Assembly: GCF_008974265.1 (NCBI RefSeq)
Contig: NZ_BKZW01000001.1
Location: 1,736,001 to 1,800,000, forward strand
Origin: Dictyobacter vulcani
GTDB taxonomy: Bacteria; Chloroflexota; Ktedonobacteria; Ktedonobacterales; Ktedonobacteraceae
DNA: 64,000 nucleotides
Direction: 5' to 3'
This document shows positions 9,578 through 19,600 of the stretch, in pieces (position 1 is the stretch's first letter; every line of letters begins with the position of its first letter). Both the position numbers and the translations under genes were made by a program. A model generated the notes under the pieces. The model was given only the letters and a program-made list of their open reading frames with translations. It was not told the origin of the DNA and made no database searches.

Positions 9578-10618
9578 CTGGAAGAGCTAGAATCTGGTTC
9601 CCGCGCCGAATTGGAAACTGTGGCCGAGCTGGTTGAGCACTATGCGCTGGGTGTGGTTCATTCCATCACAGATCTGGGCGGGATGTACAATTTAAATGCG
9701 CGCTTACATACTGAGACGGGCGATTATGTGCTACGCATCCATCGACCCTGGGTGACAATGCCACGGCTGGCGTTTGAACAACACATCAAACGGTTGCTGG
9801 CCGGTGCCGGCTTTCCAGTTGTGCTCCCCATTCCTACAATCAAAGGTGCCGATGTACTCTCTCATCAGCAACGGCTGATTGAGCTGGAATCATTTATTGC
9901 CAATGATACCCCCATCAAGCGCTGGGAGCATTTTCCGGCTATGTTTACCTTGCTGGGTGATCTCCATACCTTTCTGGCGCAGGAGTTCCCACTTTCAAAC
10001 GTTGTGCCTCCTGTGGTGAGCAATTATGCGACCCCTGTCCAACTGATCGAGCAGGTAGAACAAACGGCAGAGCTCATCGCCAATTCTCCATCGAGCGCTA
10101 AAATGATAGAGATACAACAGGCCGGTGAGATCTGTCAGGTCGTATTGCAAATGCTCGCGCAACAATTGCCCTGGTGGTATGCTGAAGGACAACATCTGCC
10201 ACTCAGGCTGACCCACGGGGATTATGGTATGGACAATGTCCTTTTTTGCGAGGATAGGATTGTGGCACTGCTGGATTTTGATTTTCTGGATGTGCGTGAA
10301 CGCATCTTTGATCTGGCCTATATGATCTATTGGATCTACTGGCGGCTGGAGGATGTGCGCTATCCTGAATTAGCTCCCTGGCAACGTGTACGCACATTGT
10401 TGGATGCTTACAACCAGGCCAGTGATCAACCTTTGTCTACCGAAGAAATACAGGCACTACCACTGGAGCTGATACGTGTCCCGTTGTATTGGATTGCCGA
10501 AGCGGGCTTTTTGCCCGATCCTGTGCAGGCGGTATTACAGCAAAAGGATGCTATCGCCTATGCACTCCGGCTGTTTCAGCAACGCGATGCTCTTGGAAAA
10601 GCCTTTGCGCTATCCTGA
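9578..10618 (+). CDS. Aminoglycoside phosphotransferase-fold kinase (APH/homoserine kinase II-like)
   Basis: The protein has the APH kinase fold: an N-lobe with Y-V-L-R-I-H-R-P (ATP lysine replaced by Arg in the visible alignment), the catalytic loop T-H-G-D-Y-G-M-D-N-V-L-F and the metal-binding L-L-D-F-D-F-L-D. This family phosphorylates small hydroxylated substrates (homoserine, choline, sugars, antibiotics); the substrate here is not predictable. The start is odd. AAGGAGGAGG at 9565-9574 is placed for the CTG at 9578, and there is no ATG, GTG or TTG between the upstream stop at 9560 and that point. The next in-frame candidate, TTG at 9611, is 36 bases from the ribosome site. I therefore favour the CTG. 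Confidence 0.8.
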   Translation: MEELESGSRAELETVAELVEHYALGVVHSITDLGGMYNLNARLHTETGDYVLRIHRPWVTMPRLAFEQHIKRLLAGAGFPVVLPIPTIKGADVLSHQQRLIELESFIANDTPIKRWEHFPAMFTLLGDLHTFLAQEFPLSNVVPPVVSNYATPVQLIEQVEQTAELIANSPSSAKMIEIQQAGEICQVVLQMLAQQLPWWYAEGQHLPLRLTHGDYGMDNVLFCEDRIVALLDFDFLDVRERIFDLAYMIYWIYWRLEDVRYPELAPWQRVRTLLDAYNQASDQPLSTEEIQALPLELIRVPLYWIAEAGFLPDPVQAVLQQKDAIAYALRLFQQRDALGKAFALS

Positions 10619-10707
10619 TAAATGGATCAGGTATATATACTGGATGATGATGCCCGGCCGATAGCAATACCGGGCTGATAACTATTTTAACCTGGAGTAG
10701 TAACGCT

Positions 10708-11526
10708 ATGACGTTTACGCAATTTCCGATGCAACGAGAAATCGTGCTTACAGCGGGCAATACAAAAATAGGAGTAATGCCAGAAATTAGTCTGGTTTCA
10801 CATTTTCAAGTAGGAGATTGGCCTGTACTCTATCGAGCCAGTGAGACAGGCAATGTCAAACGCTGGGGCATGCCTTTGATGATTCCCAATTTCTCGCGCT
10901 TAAAACAGGGCATCTTTCAAGAAAAAGGTACCAGTTTGCCCGCCCATGGTTTTGGACGCAATCTTCCCTGGACAGTGACGCAACAGGATGCCTCAAGCAT
11001 TACCATTCAATTGATCAGTAATGAGCAGACGCGTTCGCAGTATCCGTATGAATTTGTTTTTACCGCCCATATCGTGGCTGGCGAAGGCACACTTACATAT
11101 ACGCTGACCATGGAAAACCGTAGCGATGAGACCATGCCGATTGCACCTGGTTTCCATCCCTACTTTACCGTTGCTCAGCAGGATAAAGCGCAGATCGGTG
11201 TTGAAGGATTACCTGAGGTTGATCCACCAACCATCCAGTGGGCGACCCAACCACCTAATGATCCATATCCTTTTCCGCACAAAGTCACACTCACAATCCC
11301 CAAAGGTGGCATCCTGACTATTGCTGAAGAGCCGGTGAATGGTAACTATGCCTTAGCCACCATGCAAGTCTGGTCCGAGCCTTCAACCGCGCCCGATCAT
11401 GACTTTGTTTGCTTCGAGCCAGTCGTCACCAGCGAAGACGGACTCAATCGCCCCGCCGATCGCTTGAATATCCCACCCCACAGTTCACAACAGCTTATCC
11501 TTCAGCTTACAGCCAGGCCCGCATAA
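10708..11526 (+). CDS. Aldose 1-epimerase (mutarotase)-like protein
   Basis: Mutarotase-fold proteins interconvert alpha and beta anomers of sugars or sugar phosphates. The 272-residue sequence shows the family pattern: P-N-F-S-R-L early, H-G-F-G-R-N-L-P-W for the first catalytic His, G-F-H-P-Y-F for the second, and C-F-E-P-V-V for the catalytic Glu near the C-terminus. The ATG at 10708 has GGAG about 13 bases upstream. The gene lies 89 bp after the APH-fold kinase on the same strand, so a sugar-related transcription unit is possible but not shown. Confidence 0.85.
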   Translation: MTFTQFPMQREIVLTAGNTKIGVMPEISLVSHFQVGDWPVLYRASETGNVKRWGMPLMIPNFSRLKQGIFQEKGTSLPAHGFGRNLPWTVTQQDASSITIQLISNEQTRSQYPYEFVFTAHIVAGEGTLTYTLTMENRSDETMPIAPGFHPYFTVAQQDKAQIGVEGLPEVDPPTIQWATQPPNDPYPFPHKVTLTIPKGGILTIAEEPVNGNYALATMQVWSEPSTAPDHDFVCFEPVVTSEDGLNRPADRLNIPPHSSQQLILQLTARPA

Positions 11527-11537
11527 TCACACAAAAA

Positions 11538-11570
11538 GTGCCAACCGCTATGTAGTATAGCGGTTGGCAC
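11538..11570 (-). terminator. Strong terminator hairpin of the leftward small gene
   Basis: A perfect 14-bp stem (GTGCCAACCGCTAT with its complement) and a 5-base loop. Read on the minus strand it follows the stop at 11611 and is succeeded by TTTTT, which is the classical rho-independent form. On the plus strand it also lies 12 bases after the mutarotase stop. Confidence 0.85.
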
Positions 11571-11610
11571 GAGCTGGATAGATGCGTAACATGCACTTTG
11601 CAGCACATAC

Positions 11611-11865
11611 TTATTTTGCTGAGCGATCCATCCAACGCTTTTTATAGACGGTATATGTTCGCGTCTGATCAGTCTCTGTATCTTCCAGCGTACATTCCTG
11701 CCATTGTGCCTCGATTCCCTGCCCACGCAGGGTCCTGATAGCCACATTGATCAGCGCAGTATCCTGCTTCAGATTCACCCCCGCCAGTTGCTCCGGCGTC
11801 AATGTTCCCTCTTGCTCAACTGATTGTTCTTGCCGCACACCACGCAACTTATAATGAATAGCCAT
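11611..11865 (-). CDS. Small hypothetical protein, 84 residues
   Basis: I do not recognise the family. The product is polar and has no membrane segment or signal. It begins M-A-I-H-Y-K-L-R-G-V and has a likely short mixed alpha/beta fold (I-N-V-A-I-R-T-L-R followed by Y-T-V-Y-K-K-R-W). A good ribosome site (GGAGAG, 9 bases before the ATG) and a strong terminator directly downstream support it as a real monocistronic gene. Confidence 0.65.
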   Translation of the reverse strand: MAIHYKLRGVRQEQSVEQEGTLTPEQLAGVNLKQDTALINVAIRTLRGQGIEAQWQECTLEDTETDQTRTYTVYKKRWMDRSAK

Positions 11866-12239
11866 ACTTCTTTTCTCTCCAATGATCTGGTTTGACCACC
11901 ACCGTTCTTACTCAACTGGTAGCTCGCTTCTCAATACCTTGTTACAAACAAAAAAAGAAAGCTCGCTTACACTGAACATGGTAATCAACATATAACCCCC
12001 ATCATAGCATAACCACCATAGATATGTGCGTAGAAACACCGTCGATCCACTACTGCTCTGTCAAAGTTGATGAGAAAGGCAGGGGTGCAACGGGTTACCT
12101 TTTGTCATAACGCCAGACAGCATCCGATAGCTTATAATAAACAAGATAGTATATCTGGTAAAACAGCATTCTAAATATTCTATATAACATACAAGCTATT
12201 AAGCAGGCGTGACTTGACGCCGACTTATTCCTTAGTTAC
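11866..12239. other. Intergenic region left of the tnpB element
   Basis: AT-rich spacer with no supported gene. It should contain the promoter of the leftward 84-residue gene. A 15-base string at 12074-12088 (GAAAGGCAGGGGTGC) recurs at 32740-32754 beside the IS4-type element. The right border, TTAC at 12236-12239, is a candidate insertion target for the tnpB element. Confidence 0.45.
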
Positions 12240-12257
12240 CCGACCGGCGTGGGAAAG

Positions 12258-12279
12258 CCCCCCGTCATTTATGCGGGGG
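12258..12279 (+). repeat. Left-end hairpin of the tnpB element
   Basis: CCCCCG at 12259-12264 pairs with CGGGGG at 12274-12279, T12265 is unpaired, and CAT pairs with ATG around a two-base loop. It matches the right-end hairpin in stem, bulge and loop layout. Confidence 0.7.
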
Positions 12280-12422
12280 ATGAGAGCGCAGTTCCTTTGA
12301 AGCTGGTTGGGTGGGGTGGACTGAACTGTTGATAATGTACAACATACGTAGTATACTCTTTCAAACGCAGGACAGGTAGGCCAGGATACCATTCAGCAGT
12401 CTCTTGAAAGGCAAAGCACACC

Positions 12423-13814
12423 ATGAAGCGAGCTAAGACACCGACCTTTCTCATCGAATTGCCCCTCCAGCTCGATTGGAGCCAGGAAGCCGATCTACGT
12501 GCTCACCTGGAAGCGGCTCGGTGTCTGTATAACGCTCTGCTTTCTGAGTGCAATAAGCGGCTCAGAGGTATGCGCCATGATCCGGCATGGGTACAGGCTC
12601 GTGCCATCCCTCACGCACACAAACAGGAAAGGGCACATGCCTTTTCTGTGCTGCGTAAAAGGTACCACTTCTCGGAATACGCGTTGCACGAGTATGCAAA
12701 GCGTGCCCGTGTCTCGTGGATCGCTGACCATATCGATAGCACGATGGCGCAAACCCTGGCCACACGAGCCTATCAAGCCACCAATCGTGTCTGCACCGGC
12801 GGCGGCAAACGGGTACGCTTTCGGAGTAAGGGCCGCGGCATTGATAGCGTGGAGGGCAAGCGGAACAATGTCGGCATGCGCTTTGTGCTCGATCCCAATG
12901 CGGGCGATGGCGGCTTTCTGATCTGGAATAAGCACGTCATCCCGGCCCTTATCGACTGGCGTGATCCGGTGGTGCAACATGGCATGCGCCACCCCATCAA
13001 GTATGTACGCCTGGTGCGCCGCAAAGCTTCTTCTCCACAAGCTCAGGGGGCCGATAGAAACGGCAACCGCTATTGGGTGCAACTGGTCTTAGAGGGCCAT
13101 GCTTTCATCAAACCAAAGCACGAAAAGGTGGGGCAGGATACCATCGGCCTGGACATTGGCCCATCCACTCTTGCTCTTGTGCCACGCCAGGGATCAGCGG
13201 ACCTGGTCACATTCTGCCAAGAAGTCGCGCCCAATACCAGCAAAAAACGCCGATTACAGCGCAAGATGGAGCGCCAAAGACGCGCCACGAACCCCGAGAA
13301 CTATGACGATGCAGGTCGTGTGAAAAAGGGTCGCTTGCGCTGGAAGGAGAGTAAGCGGTACCAGGCAACCAGGCGACAACACGCCAATACCGAAAGAAGA
13401 CTCGCCGCTCACCGTAAGAGTCTGCATGGGCATCTGGCTCATCGCGTCGCGCAGATGGGTACGACCATCACCATAGAAAAGACGTCATTCAAAGGATGGC
13501 AGAAGCAGTATGGTCGAAGCATGGGTATTCGAGCACCAGGGATGTTTATAGCACATTTGGCCCGCATAGTTGCAAAAACTGGCGGCTCCCTCAACGAAAT
13601 CTCTGCATTCAAGACAAAACTGAGTCAGTACTGCCATCAGTGTGGGAACTATGTCAAGAAGATGCGATCACAACGCTGGCACGCTTGCTCCTGCGGTTGC
13701 GGGCCAGTGCAGCGTGATCTGTACTCGGCCTTCTTGCTTGCCCACCTGGAATCAGAGCAAACCATTCCCTCTATCACTCAGCCTGTCTGGGAAGGTGCGG
13801 AACCGCGCCTGTGA
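12423..13814 (+). CDS. tnpB: TnpB-family RNA-guided nuclease (RuvC type)
   Basis: TnpB proteins are RNA-guided DNA nucleases of IS200/IS605 and IS607 elements and relatives of Cas12. In this 463-residue protein the three RuvC acidic residues are all present: Asp in I-G-L-D-I-G-P-S, Glu in T-I-T-I-E-K-T-S-F, and Asp in V-Q-R-D-L-Y-S-A-F. A zinc ribbon lies between the last two (C-H-Q-C-G-N, then C-S-C-G-C). The N-terminal helical part begins F-L-I-E-L-P-L-Q-L. The protein therefore looks catalytically intact. The ATG at 12423 has only a weak ribosome site. No Y1 transposase gene accompanies it. The start codon is about 140 bases right of the left-end hairpin. Confidence 0.9.
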   Translation: MKRAKTPTFLIELPLQLDWSQEADLRAHLEAARCLYNALLSECNKRLRGMRHDPAWVQARAIPHAHKQERAHAFSVLRKRYHFSEYALHEYAKRARVSWIADHIDSTMAQTLATRAYQATNRVCTGGGKRVRFRSKGRGIDSVEGKRNNVGMRFVLDPNAGDGGFLIWNKHVIPALIDWRDPVVQHGMRHPIKYVRLVRRKASSPQAQGADRNGNRYWVQLVLEGHAFIKPKHEKVGQDTIGLDIGPSTLALVPRQGSADLVTFCQEVAPNTSKKRRLQRKMERQRRATNPENYDDAGRVKKGRLRWKESKRYQATRRQHANTERRLAAHRKSLHGHLAHRVAQMGTTITIEKTSFKGWQKQYGRSMGIRAPGMFIAHLARIVAKTGGSLNEISAFKTKLSQYCHQCGNYVKKMRSQRWHACSCGCGPVQRDLYSAFLLAHLESEQTIPSITQPVWEGAEPRL

Positions 13815-14020
13815 GCCGTGATGGAGGGCCTGCAACAACGTGCAAATGAGGGGCAAACCTTGCCTCGAAGCATGGGCTTGTCGGCTTCTCGCAAAGCTGC
13901 CCGTGCCGGAGCGCGTCGGCTCAAAAGTCTTGCCTATCCCCACCAAGAGCCGGTTGCTCCTGTGGAGCGAGCGGAAGCGTTGGGTGAGTAACAGGAACCC
14001 CCGTGCATGTATGCCGGGGA
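13815..14020 (+). ncRNA. Candidate omega (guide) RNA region at the 3' end of tnpB
   Basis: TnpB guide RNAs normally overlap the 3' end of tnpB and reach to the right end of the element, with the guide itself taken from the flanking DNA. This GC-rich stretch has no supported gene, can fold (for example GAGCCGGTTGCTCC and the terminal hairpin) and ends at the right-end hairpin. The guide would then begin around 14021-14040. This is inferred from position and known biology of the family, not from a covariance match. Confidence 0.45.
13998..14019 (+). repeat. Right-end hairpin of the tnpB element
   Basis: CCCCG at 13999-14003 pairs with CGGGG at 14015-14019, T14004 is unpaired, and GCA pairs with TGC around a four-base loop. 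Same design as the left-end hairpin. Confidence 0.7.
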
Positions 14021-14089
14021 GGTCTCATATACAATTCAGGTAACATCAACAAGATAGGTAGATAGCAAGTAAAGGGGGGTTGGGTCGCG

Positions 14090-16539
14090 ATGATACCTTC
14101 TAAAAATCCATTGACGCTGGAAAATAGTCTGCATGACGGACAAACATTACACAATGGCGAGTATCTCATTAAGCAGTTGCTCATACAGGGAGAAACTGAC
14201 AACATCTATCTGGCCACTCACACAACGCTTTCGACATCACTAACACTCAAACAAGTACCTGCGGATCAGCCACTGCCCGAAAATGTTCGGGCGGAACTGG
14301 ATTATATTCTGCATGGGGGTAATATTTCACAACGCGCGGCCCCTGCACATACGCAAGAAATTATGTTTCCAAGCAGCGGTGGCAAATATACAGACCGTTT
14401 TCTACGCGAAGCGCTCTTCATGGCGCGCTTGCAACATCCTGCCCTGCCAACGCTCTACGATTATTTTTCCGAGGATGGCTACTGGTATCTGGTGATGGAT
14501 GCTATGTGTGGTCAATCATTGCAGCACTATCTGCAATGCACTGCCCCGCTGAACTCCCTGGAAGCACTGGGCTATGCCATGCAGTTGTGTGACATACTGG
14601 ACTACCTCCATCACCAACAACCACCGGTGATTTTTTGTATGCTCCATCCGGATACTATTATGTTACTGCCTGACAAATCCTTGATGCTCTTCAACTTTAG
14701 TGGCGCACGCTATTTTAAAGAGCCACGCCCAATCAAACAGCTCTCTGATGATATCCAACCTGTTAACTATGCTGCTCCTGAGCTGTTTATACCACAGGGA
14801 ACGCTTGATGTACGGGCAGATCTCTATAGCCTGGGCTGTATCCTACGGGAAATGATTATGGGACAGCAAGCAGCGAATGATGATGATGGAAAAGAACAAC
14901 TGGTCCCCATTTCGACTATGCTCAATGGTCTGATCAAGTTAGCGATTCGGGAAGAGGTCGCTGAACGCTTTCAAAGCGCGCCTGTCTTTTATCTGGCACT
15001 GGAACGTGCGTATCGTATTGAGGAGCGTTTACACTATCAACGTCAGCTATTCAATGCGTCATTACAGCCTGCAACCAGACAACACCAGGAGGAGCCAGCG
15101 AGTGTTCCTGCCACTGTCGGTGAGCCTGATCCTGATGATGAAACCGAGGTCACGGCCTGCGTACCCGATCTGGAACAACGCCGCCTGACGCGTGAGTCAT
15201 TACAAAAAACACGCCTGGAACGTTTAGAACAAGAACAATTAGAAGTACATTTTGCGTCGGTGGATGAAAGCCTGCAACGGCGCTCCAGCACCACCCTTTC
15301 CCACCTATCCTTGCACACCCTGGAAGCTCCACCTCAACGTCCTGAGCGTGCTCATCTTCTGACAGGCAACCTCTTACACCGCTTGATTCAGGTGTGCTTT
15401 ATGCTAGCCCTGCTCATCTTTATGTTTTTATCGTCGCTCCTCATCTATACACGTATCCTGCAGCCAGCACAAAAGCATACAGAGATCATCAATTTACCTG
15501 CGCAGAAACTGAATACCCCTTTACCAGGCCAGCCCGCAACACTCAGTAATAGCTGGCTGCGGCTTCCCTCACTTCCCCGGGAGCAAGCGGATAACGCTGC
15601 GGTCTATGTTGAGGAGCAGGGCCATACGTATGTCTATATGAATGGCGCCTATCACAGTCCCAAACGTCCTTCGTACGATCGCAATCTGTATCGCTACGAT
15701 GTTGCCACCACTCAATGGGAAGTTGTACCGCTGCAATCTTTTCCAGGTATGATCAATAATGCGGCTGCCGTTGATGAAAAAAATAGTATTTTTTTTACTG
15801 CTGGCTATTCATCGGATACCTATACTGTTCCGTCACTACTGTACTGGTATACCTCATTGTAGACTTCGCGTCACTACTTACAGGTATCAGCGACCAACGC
15901 CAGATCAAAAAAATTGTGCCCCCACCAACAATCAGCCTTGGTTTTGCCGGCTCGCTTTTTGCGGATAAACAGGGACATCTGTATCTGACACAGGGTTTTA
16001 TGCAAGCCGGCAATCCCAATACCAGCGCTGGTACTGGCTGGTATCGTTATGATATCGCGACAGAACATTGGCAACGTCTGGCGGATTTACCCGTTGGATT
16101 GGGTTATACCGTGCTGGTTGGAGATACGCAGGGACACCTGTTAATTTTTGGCGGATCGGAAGATGCTGGACAGCAGAAGCAAACGAATCACATTTACCGC
16201 TATGATATTGCCAGTAACCTCTGGTCCCAGGCACCTACCAGTATGCCTGTGGCTGTCAGTGCTGCCTCCGGCTGTACGGTCATTCCCGGTAAGGTGCTGC
16301 TGGTTGGTGGTTATGATAGTACACGTCAACAAGGCAAAGATTCCACCTGGCTGATTGATACACAAACACTTCAGGCTCAGCCCCTGGTACCCTTTACTGC
16401 AGGAGGGTCTGTGCTGGGAGCCAGTACCTGTGATGGCCAGGGACGCGCCTACGTGATCCGTGGAGCTGACGATCCACACGTGCCAACCCGTGACTTCTGG
16501 CAACTACGGCTTACCGAGCAAAGCCAGACTACTCCCTAG
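14090..16539 (+). pseudogene. Pseudokinase-transmembrane-Kelch protein, frameshifted
   Basis: Frame 2 from 14090 encodes a kinase-like domain (about residues 18-310), a membrane segment (about 435-458) and the start of Kelch-type repeats. It stops at 15862. The Kelch repeats continue in frame 1 (open from about 15841 to 16539: W-Y-R-Y-D-I-A-T-E-H-W, I-Y-R-Y-D-I-A-S-N-L-W), so one base was gained or lost around 15840-15862. The kinase domain is degenerate: the HRD-x-K-P-x-N loop reads F-C-M-L-H-P-D-T-I-M-L-L and the DFG reads N-F-S, while the beta-3 Lys (L-T-L-K) stays. It is thus a pseudokinase by sequence. The Kelch part would lie outside the membrane. The ATG has AAAGGGGGG upstream. Confidence 0.8.
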
Positions 16540-16547
16540 TCTGGCTT
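16521..16547 (+). terminator. Hairpin overlapping the stop of the Kelch gene
   Basis: A perfect 11-bp stem, AAGCCAGACTA with TAGTCTGGCTT, encloses a 5-base loop. The stop codon lies in the 3' arm. No long T run follows, only TTCCT. Confidence 0.6.
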
Positions 16548-16636
16548 CCTCGCTTGCAGCACGTATACCCTTATACGATTTTATGAAAGGTATGCATGCT
16601 GCGTATTGAGCTGTTTATCGCTGTTTTTTGTAATGG

Positions 16637-19600
16637 CTAATCATCATGGTTGTTACTGGCATGTGCAAGCAGATGATTGACACGCTGAAGGTCTAGCTGT
16701 GCTTTCTCATTCCTGAAAATGTCACGTGCCTCGTGGAGAGATTGCAGGGCGAGAGCATGGTTTTCAGGAGTGCAAGGACTGGGCCGTAAGAGTATGCCAG
16801 CATAACTCTGCAATGAACGCGCATACTCCAGGTTCATTTTGTAATCCCGTGCCTGTTCAATCGAGTAGCGAAGTTGTTCATGGGCTCGCTCATACTGCCC
16901 CTGGAAACCCAGGCTACAACCCATAATACAGGTTAAGCGTGGTGTCAGCCAGACAATACCCAGGCGTGCAATCTCTTGCTGGATCGCTGTGGCACCGGCC
17001 GCTGCCTGTTCATGCTCTCCTGATAACAATAACACCTCTAACAGGCACACCTGAGCTTCACAATGCGTCTCTGCCTCAATACCATTCATATGTATAACAT
17101 GCTCAAGGGTATGCCTGGCCCGACTGAGCAAACGCTGCCGCTCATGGGTAAAAAGAGTGGTACCCATAGTACCATAATCCAGTGTTCTGGCCTGCATTAA
17201 GCGAATATAACTTAACGTGATCAAGGTTGTTCCTAAATACGGAGGTATGCGCAATGGTCGTACAAGCTTTAAAGAGAGACATAACATTTTTTGTGCCTCA
17301 GACAGCTTACCTTGATCCGTCAGAATAAGGGCAAAATAAGAATAAATAAGAACTTTGGCCAGCACAGCATCAAAACGATCGAGCCCTTTCATGGCTTCTT
17401 TCATTTCAACTTCAGCATCGCTCAAATCACCACACCTGGCGGCAACCAGGGCCAGATTACATGTGATAAAAGTGGCAAGTGGAAGCTCCTGGATATTCTG
17501 AGCTTCAACCAACGCTCTTCTGAATACCTGCATTGCCTGCGTATATTCCGCCCGTCTGAGATAAACATCACCTATATTACAATCCACAATCACCATCTGA
17601 CGCTTGCAATCGTGTCGTTGAAAAATGCCAGATGCGGCGTGCATATGTCTCAACCCTTCAGTATATTGACCCATCGCACCGGCAATGGTCCCTAAAAGAC
17701 CATAGATATCCGCCAGATCAATTTCATGTCCGTAGAGAGTGCGTCGCAAAGGAGAGATCTGGGAGTGATTTTTCAGTTCACAGATGGCTTTCTGCTGTTC
17801 GAGTACATCTGCCAGGAGTTCACAGGATTGCATGGCGTAAAATTGTGCCTGCTCATAAGAGCCGCTGAGCCTGTAGGCGTAACTATGTTGAAAGTATAGG
17901 TGGGCCAGGGCTGCTCCGGCAACTATGCCGTTGGCTTTTAGTAGCAATTCGCCCTGTTCGTAGAAAAGATGTGCTTGCTGGATATTGCCCTGATCATAAT
18001 TCGCCCGCCCAATGCGGCCCAGCAGGAGAGCTTGAATCTCGATATCCTGTTCTTTTTCTGGACTTGATAACGGTAGCGTCTGCAACTGGTGCAATTCAAG
18101 GATGTGAATATAAATAGCACAGGACTCACGAAAGCGCCCTTGCATCCGCAAACATTCGGCCAGATATTCTTGCAACTCAACCATATGCTGCTGATCCGCT
18201 TCGGAGGTTTTAAGGCTCTCATTCATACAGAGTTCCAGCTGTTGGATCGCCAGACGATAGTAACGCTCGGCCTCACCATAGGCAAAGAGGGCATAGGCAC
18301 GATTACCCGCCAGTTGTGCGTAGCGTACAATCAAGGCGGACTCACCACCGCCTTGCTGTAGATGATGAACAATAAGGGCAGCCCCTTCTTCCTCACGATG
18401 GGCATATTCACCTATCAGCGCCTGACTGGCACGCTTATGCAGCAATGCTCTTCGAGCAGCAAAGATACTTTCGTAGACGTGATGTGTTAAAAGCGGATGC
18501 CAGAAGTGAAAGGTTATATTATGTCCACTACCTTGCTCTGTTAATAAACCAGAGTTCAGGCCTTCCTCCAGAAGCGTCAGCACCTCTTCTTCGTCCAGTT
18601 GTTTATCACCAGACTGGAGCATCACCTGGATTGCAACAAATGAGAATGAGCCACCCAGGACTGCACCAGCCCGTAAAAGTTGTAAACAACACGAAGTCAA
18701 CAATTCCAGACGCTGATTAAAAAGTGCGGTAATGGTCTTGGTCAGAGGAATACGATCAACACTCTTCTGGGAAGCATCTCGCTCTTGCATATTGACCATA
18801 CGCGCCAGCTCTTCCGCAAAAAAAGGATTACCTGAGGCCAGAGATTGAATCCGTTGTACCAGGACCGGTTCTTTGACTGTCTCTACCAGGCAAGCAATCT
18901 GATTGTCCGTCAAAGCGGCGAGGTGGAGTACATTAACCAGCAGTTCTCGATGTAATTGCATCACCTGAGCTCTAAATGGATAGAATGAGGAGAAACTGGT
19001 CTCACGGCAGGTACCTAAAAATACCACCGGATGCTCTACCAGGTGGCGGCTAAGATAACTGATCATTTCACAACTGCCCTGGTCAGCCCACTGCAAATCA
19101 TCCAATACAATCAGGACAGGCCCTTGCTTACTGATATCGGTCAATACAGCCAGTACTGCATCCCAGAGTTTGAGCGGCGCCATATCTGTGTAAGTGGCTG
19201 TGCTATCTGACGGCCTCTGAAGGGGAAGTAGAGCGAGTTCAGGTAGCAGAACCATTAAAGGCTGATAAATGGAAGGGATCGATTCTTTTTTGACATCAAA
19301 CCAGAGATGCTGCTTCATAGCCTGCCGTAAGATATCTATCCACAACTGATAAGGAGCGCCTTCTTGCGCATAGGCCCGGCTCCAGAGGATAAACCAGCCA
19401 CGTTGATAGGCATCACGGCTGGCCTCTTCAGCCAGTCGGGTCTTGCCAATGCCCACATCACCTGAGAGCACCAGCAATGGTGAGCGCGCCGGTGTGACCC
19501 AGGAAAGTCCTGAGGCATAATCTGTGACGGCTTCTGGTGTCCTGGTATAACGCTCAGCGACAAGTAAGGTCTGATGTATGGTACTGAACTCTTGCTGACG

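Larger units (their letters stand above)
12240..14030 (+). mobile_element. IS200/IS605-type element carrying only tnpB
   Basis: A tnpB gene lies between two similar imperfect hairpins, at 12258-12279 and 13998-14019, both built as CCCCG, one unpaired T, a short inner stem, and CGGGG. This is the terminal organisation of IS200/IS605 elements, which move as single strands, have no inverted repeats and make no target duplication. TTAC at 12236-12239 lies 18 bases left of the first hairpin, as the cleaved target does in IS608. No tnpA (Y1 transposase) is present, so any movement would need a TnpA acting in trans. Left end is estimated from the TTAC; the right end is uncertain within about 20 bases. 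Confidence 0.75.

Noticed and set aside
12495..13082. A 195-codon antisense frame within tnpB
   Set aside because: Shadow of the tnpB coding strand; no start signal and no domain.
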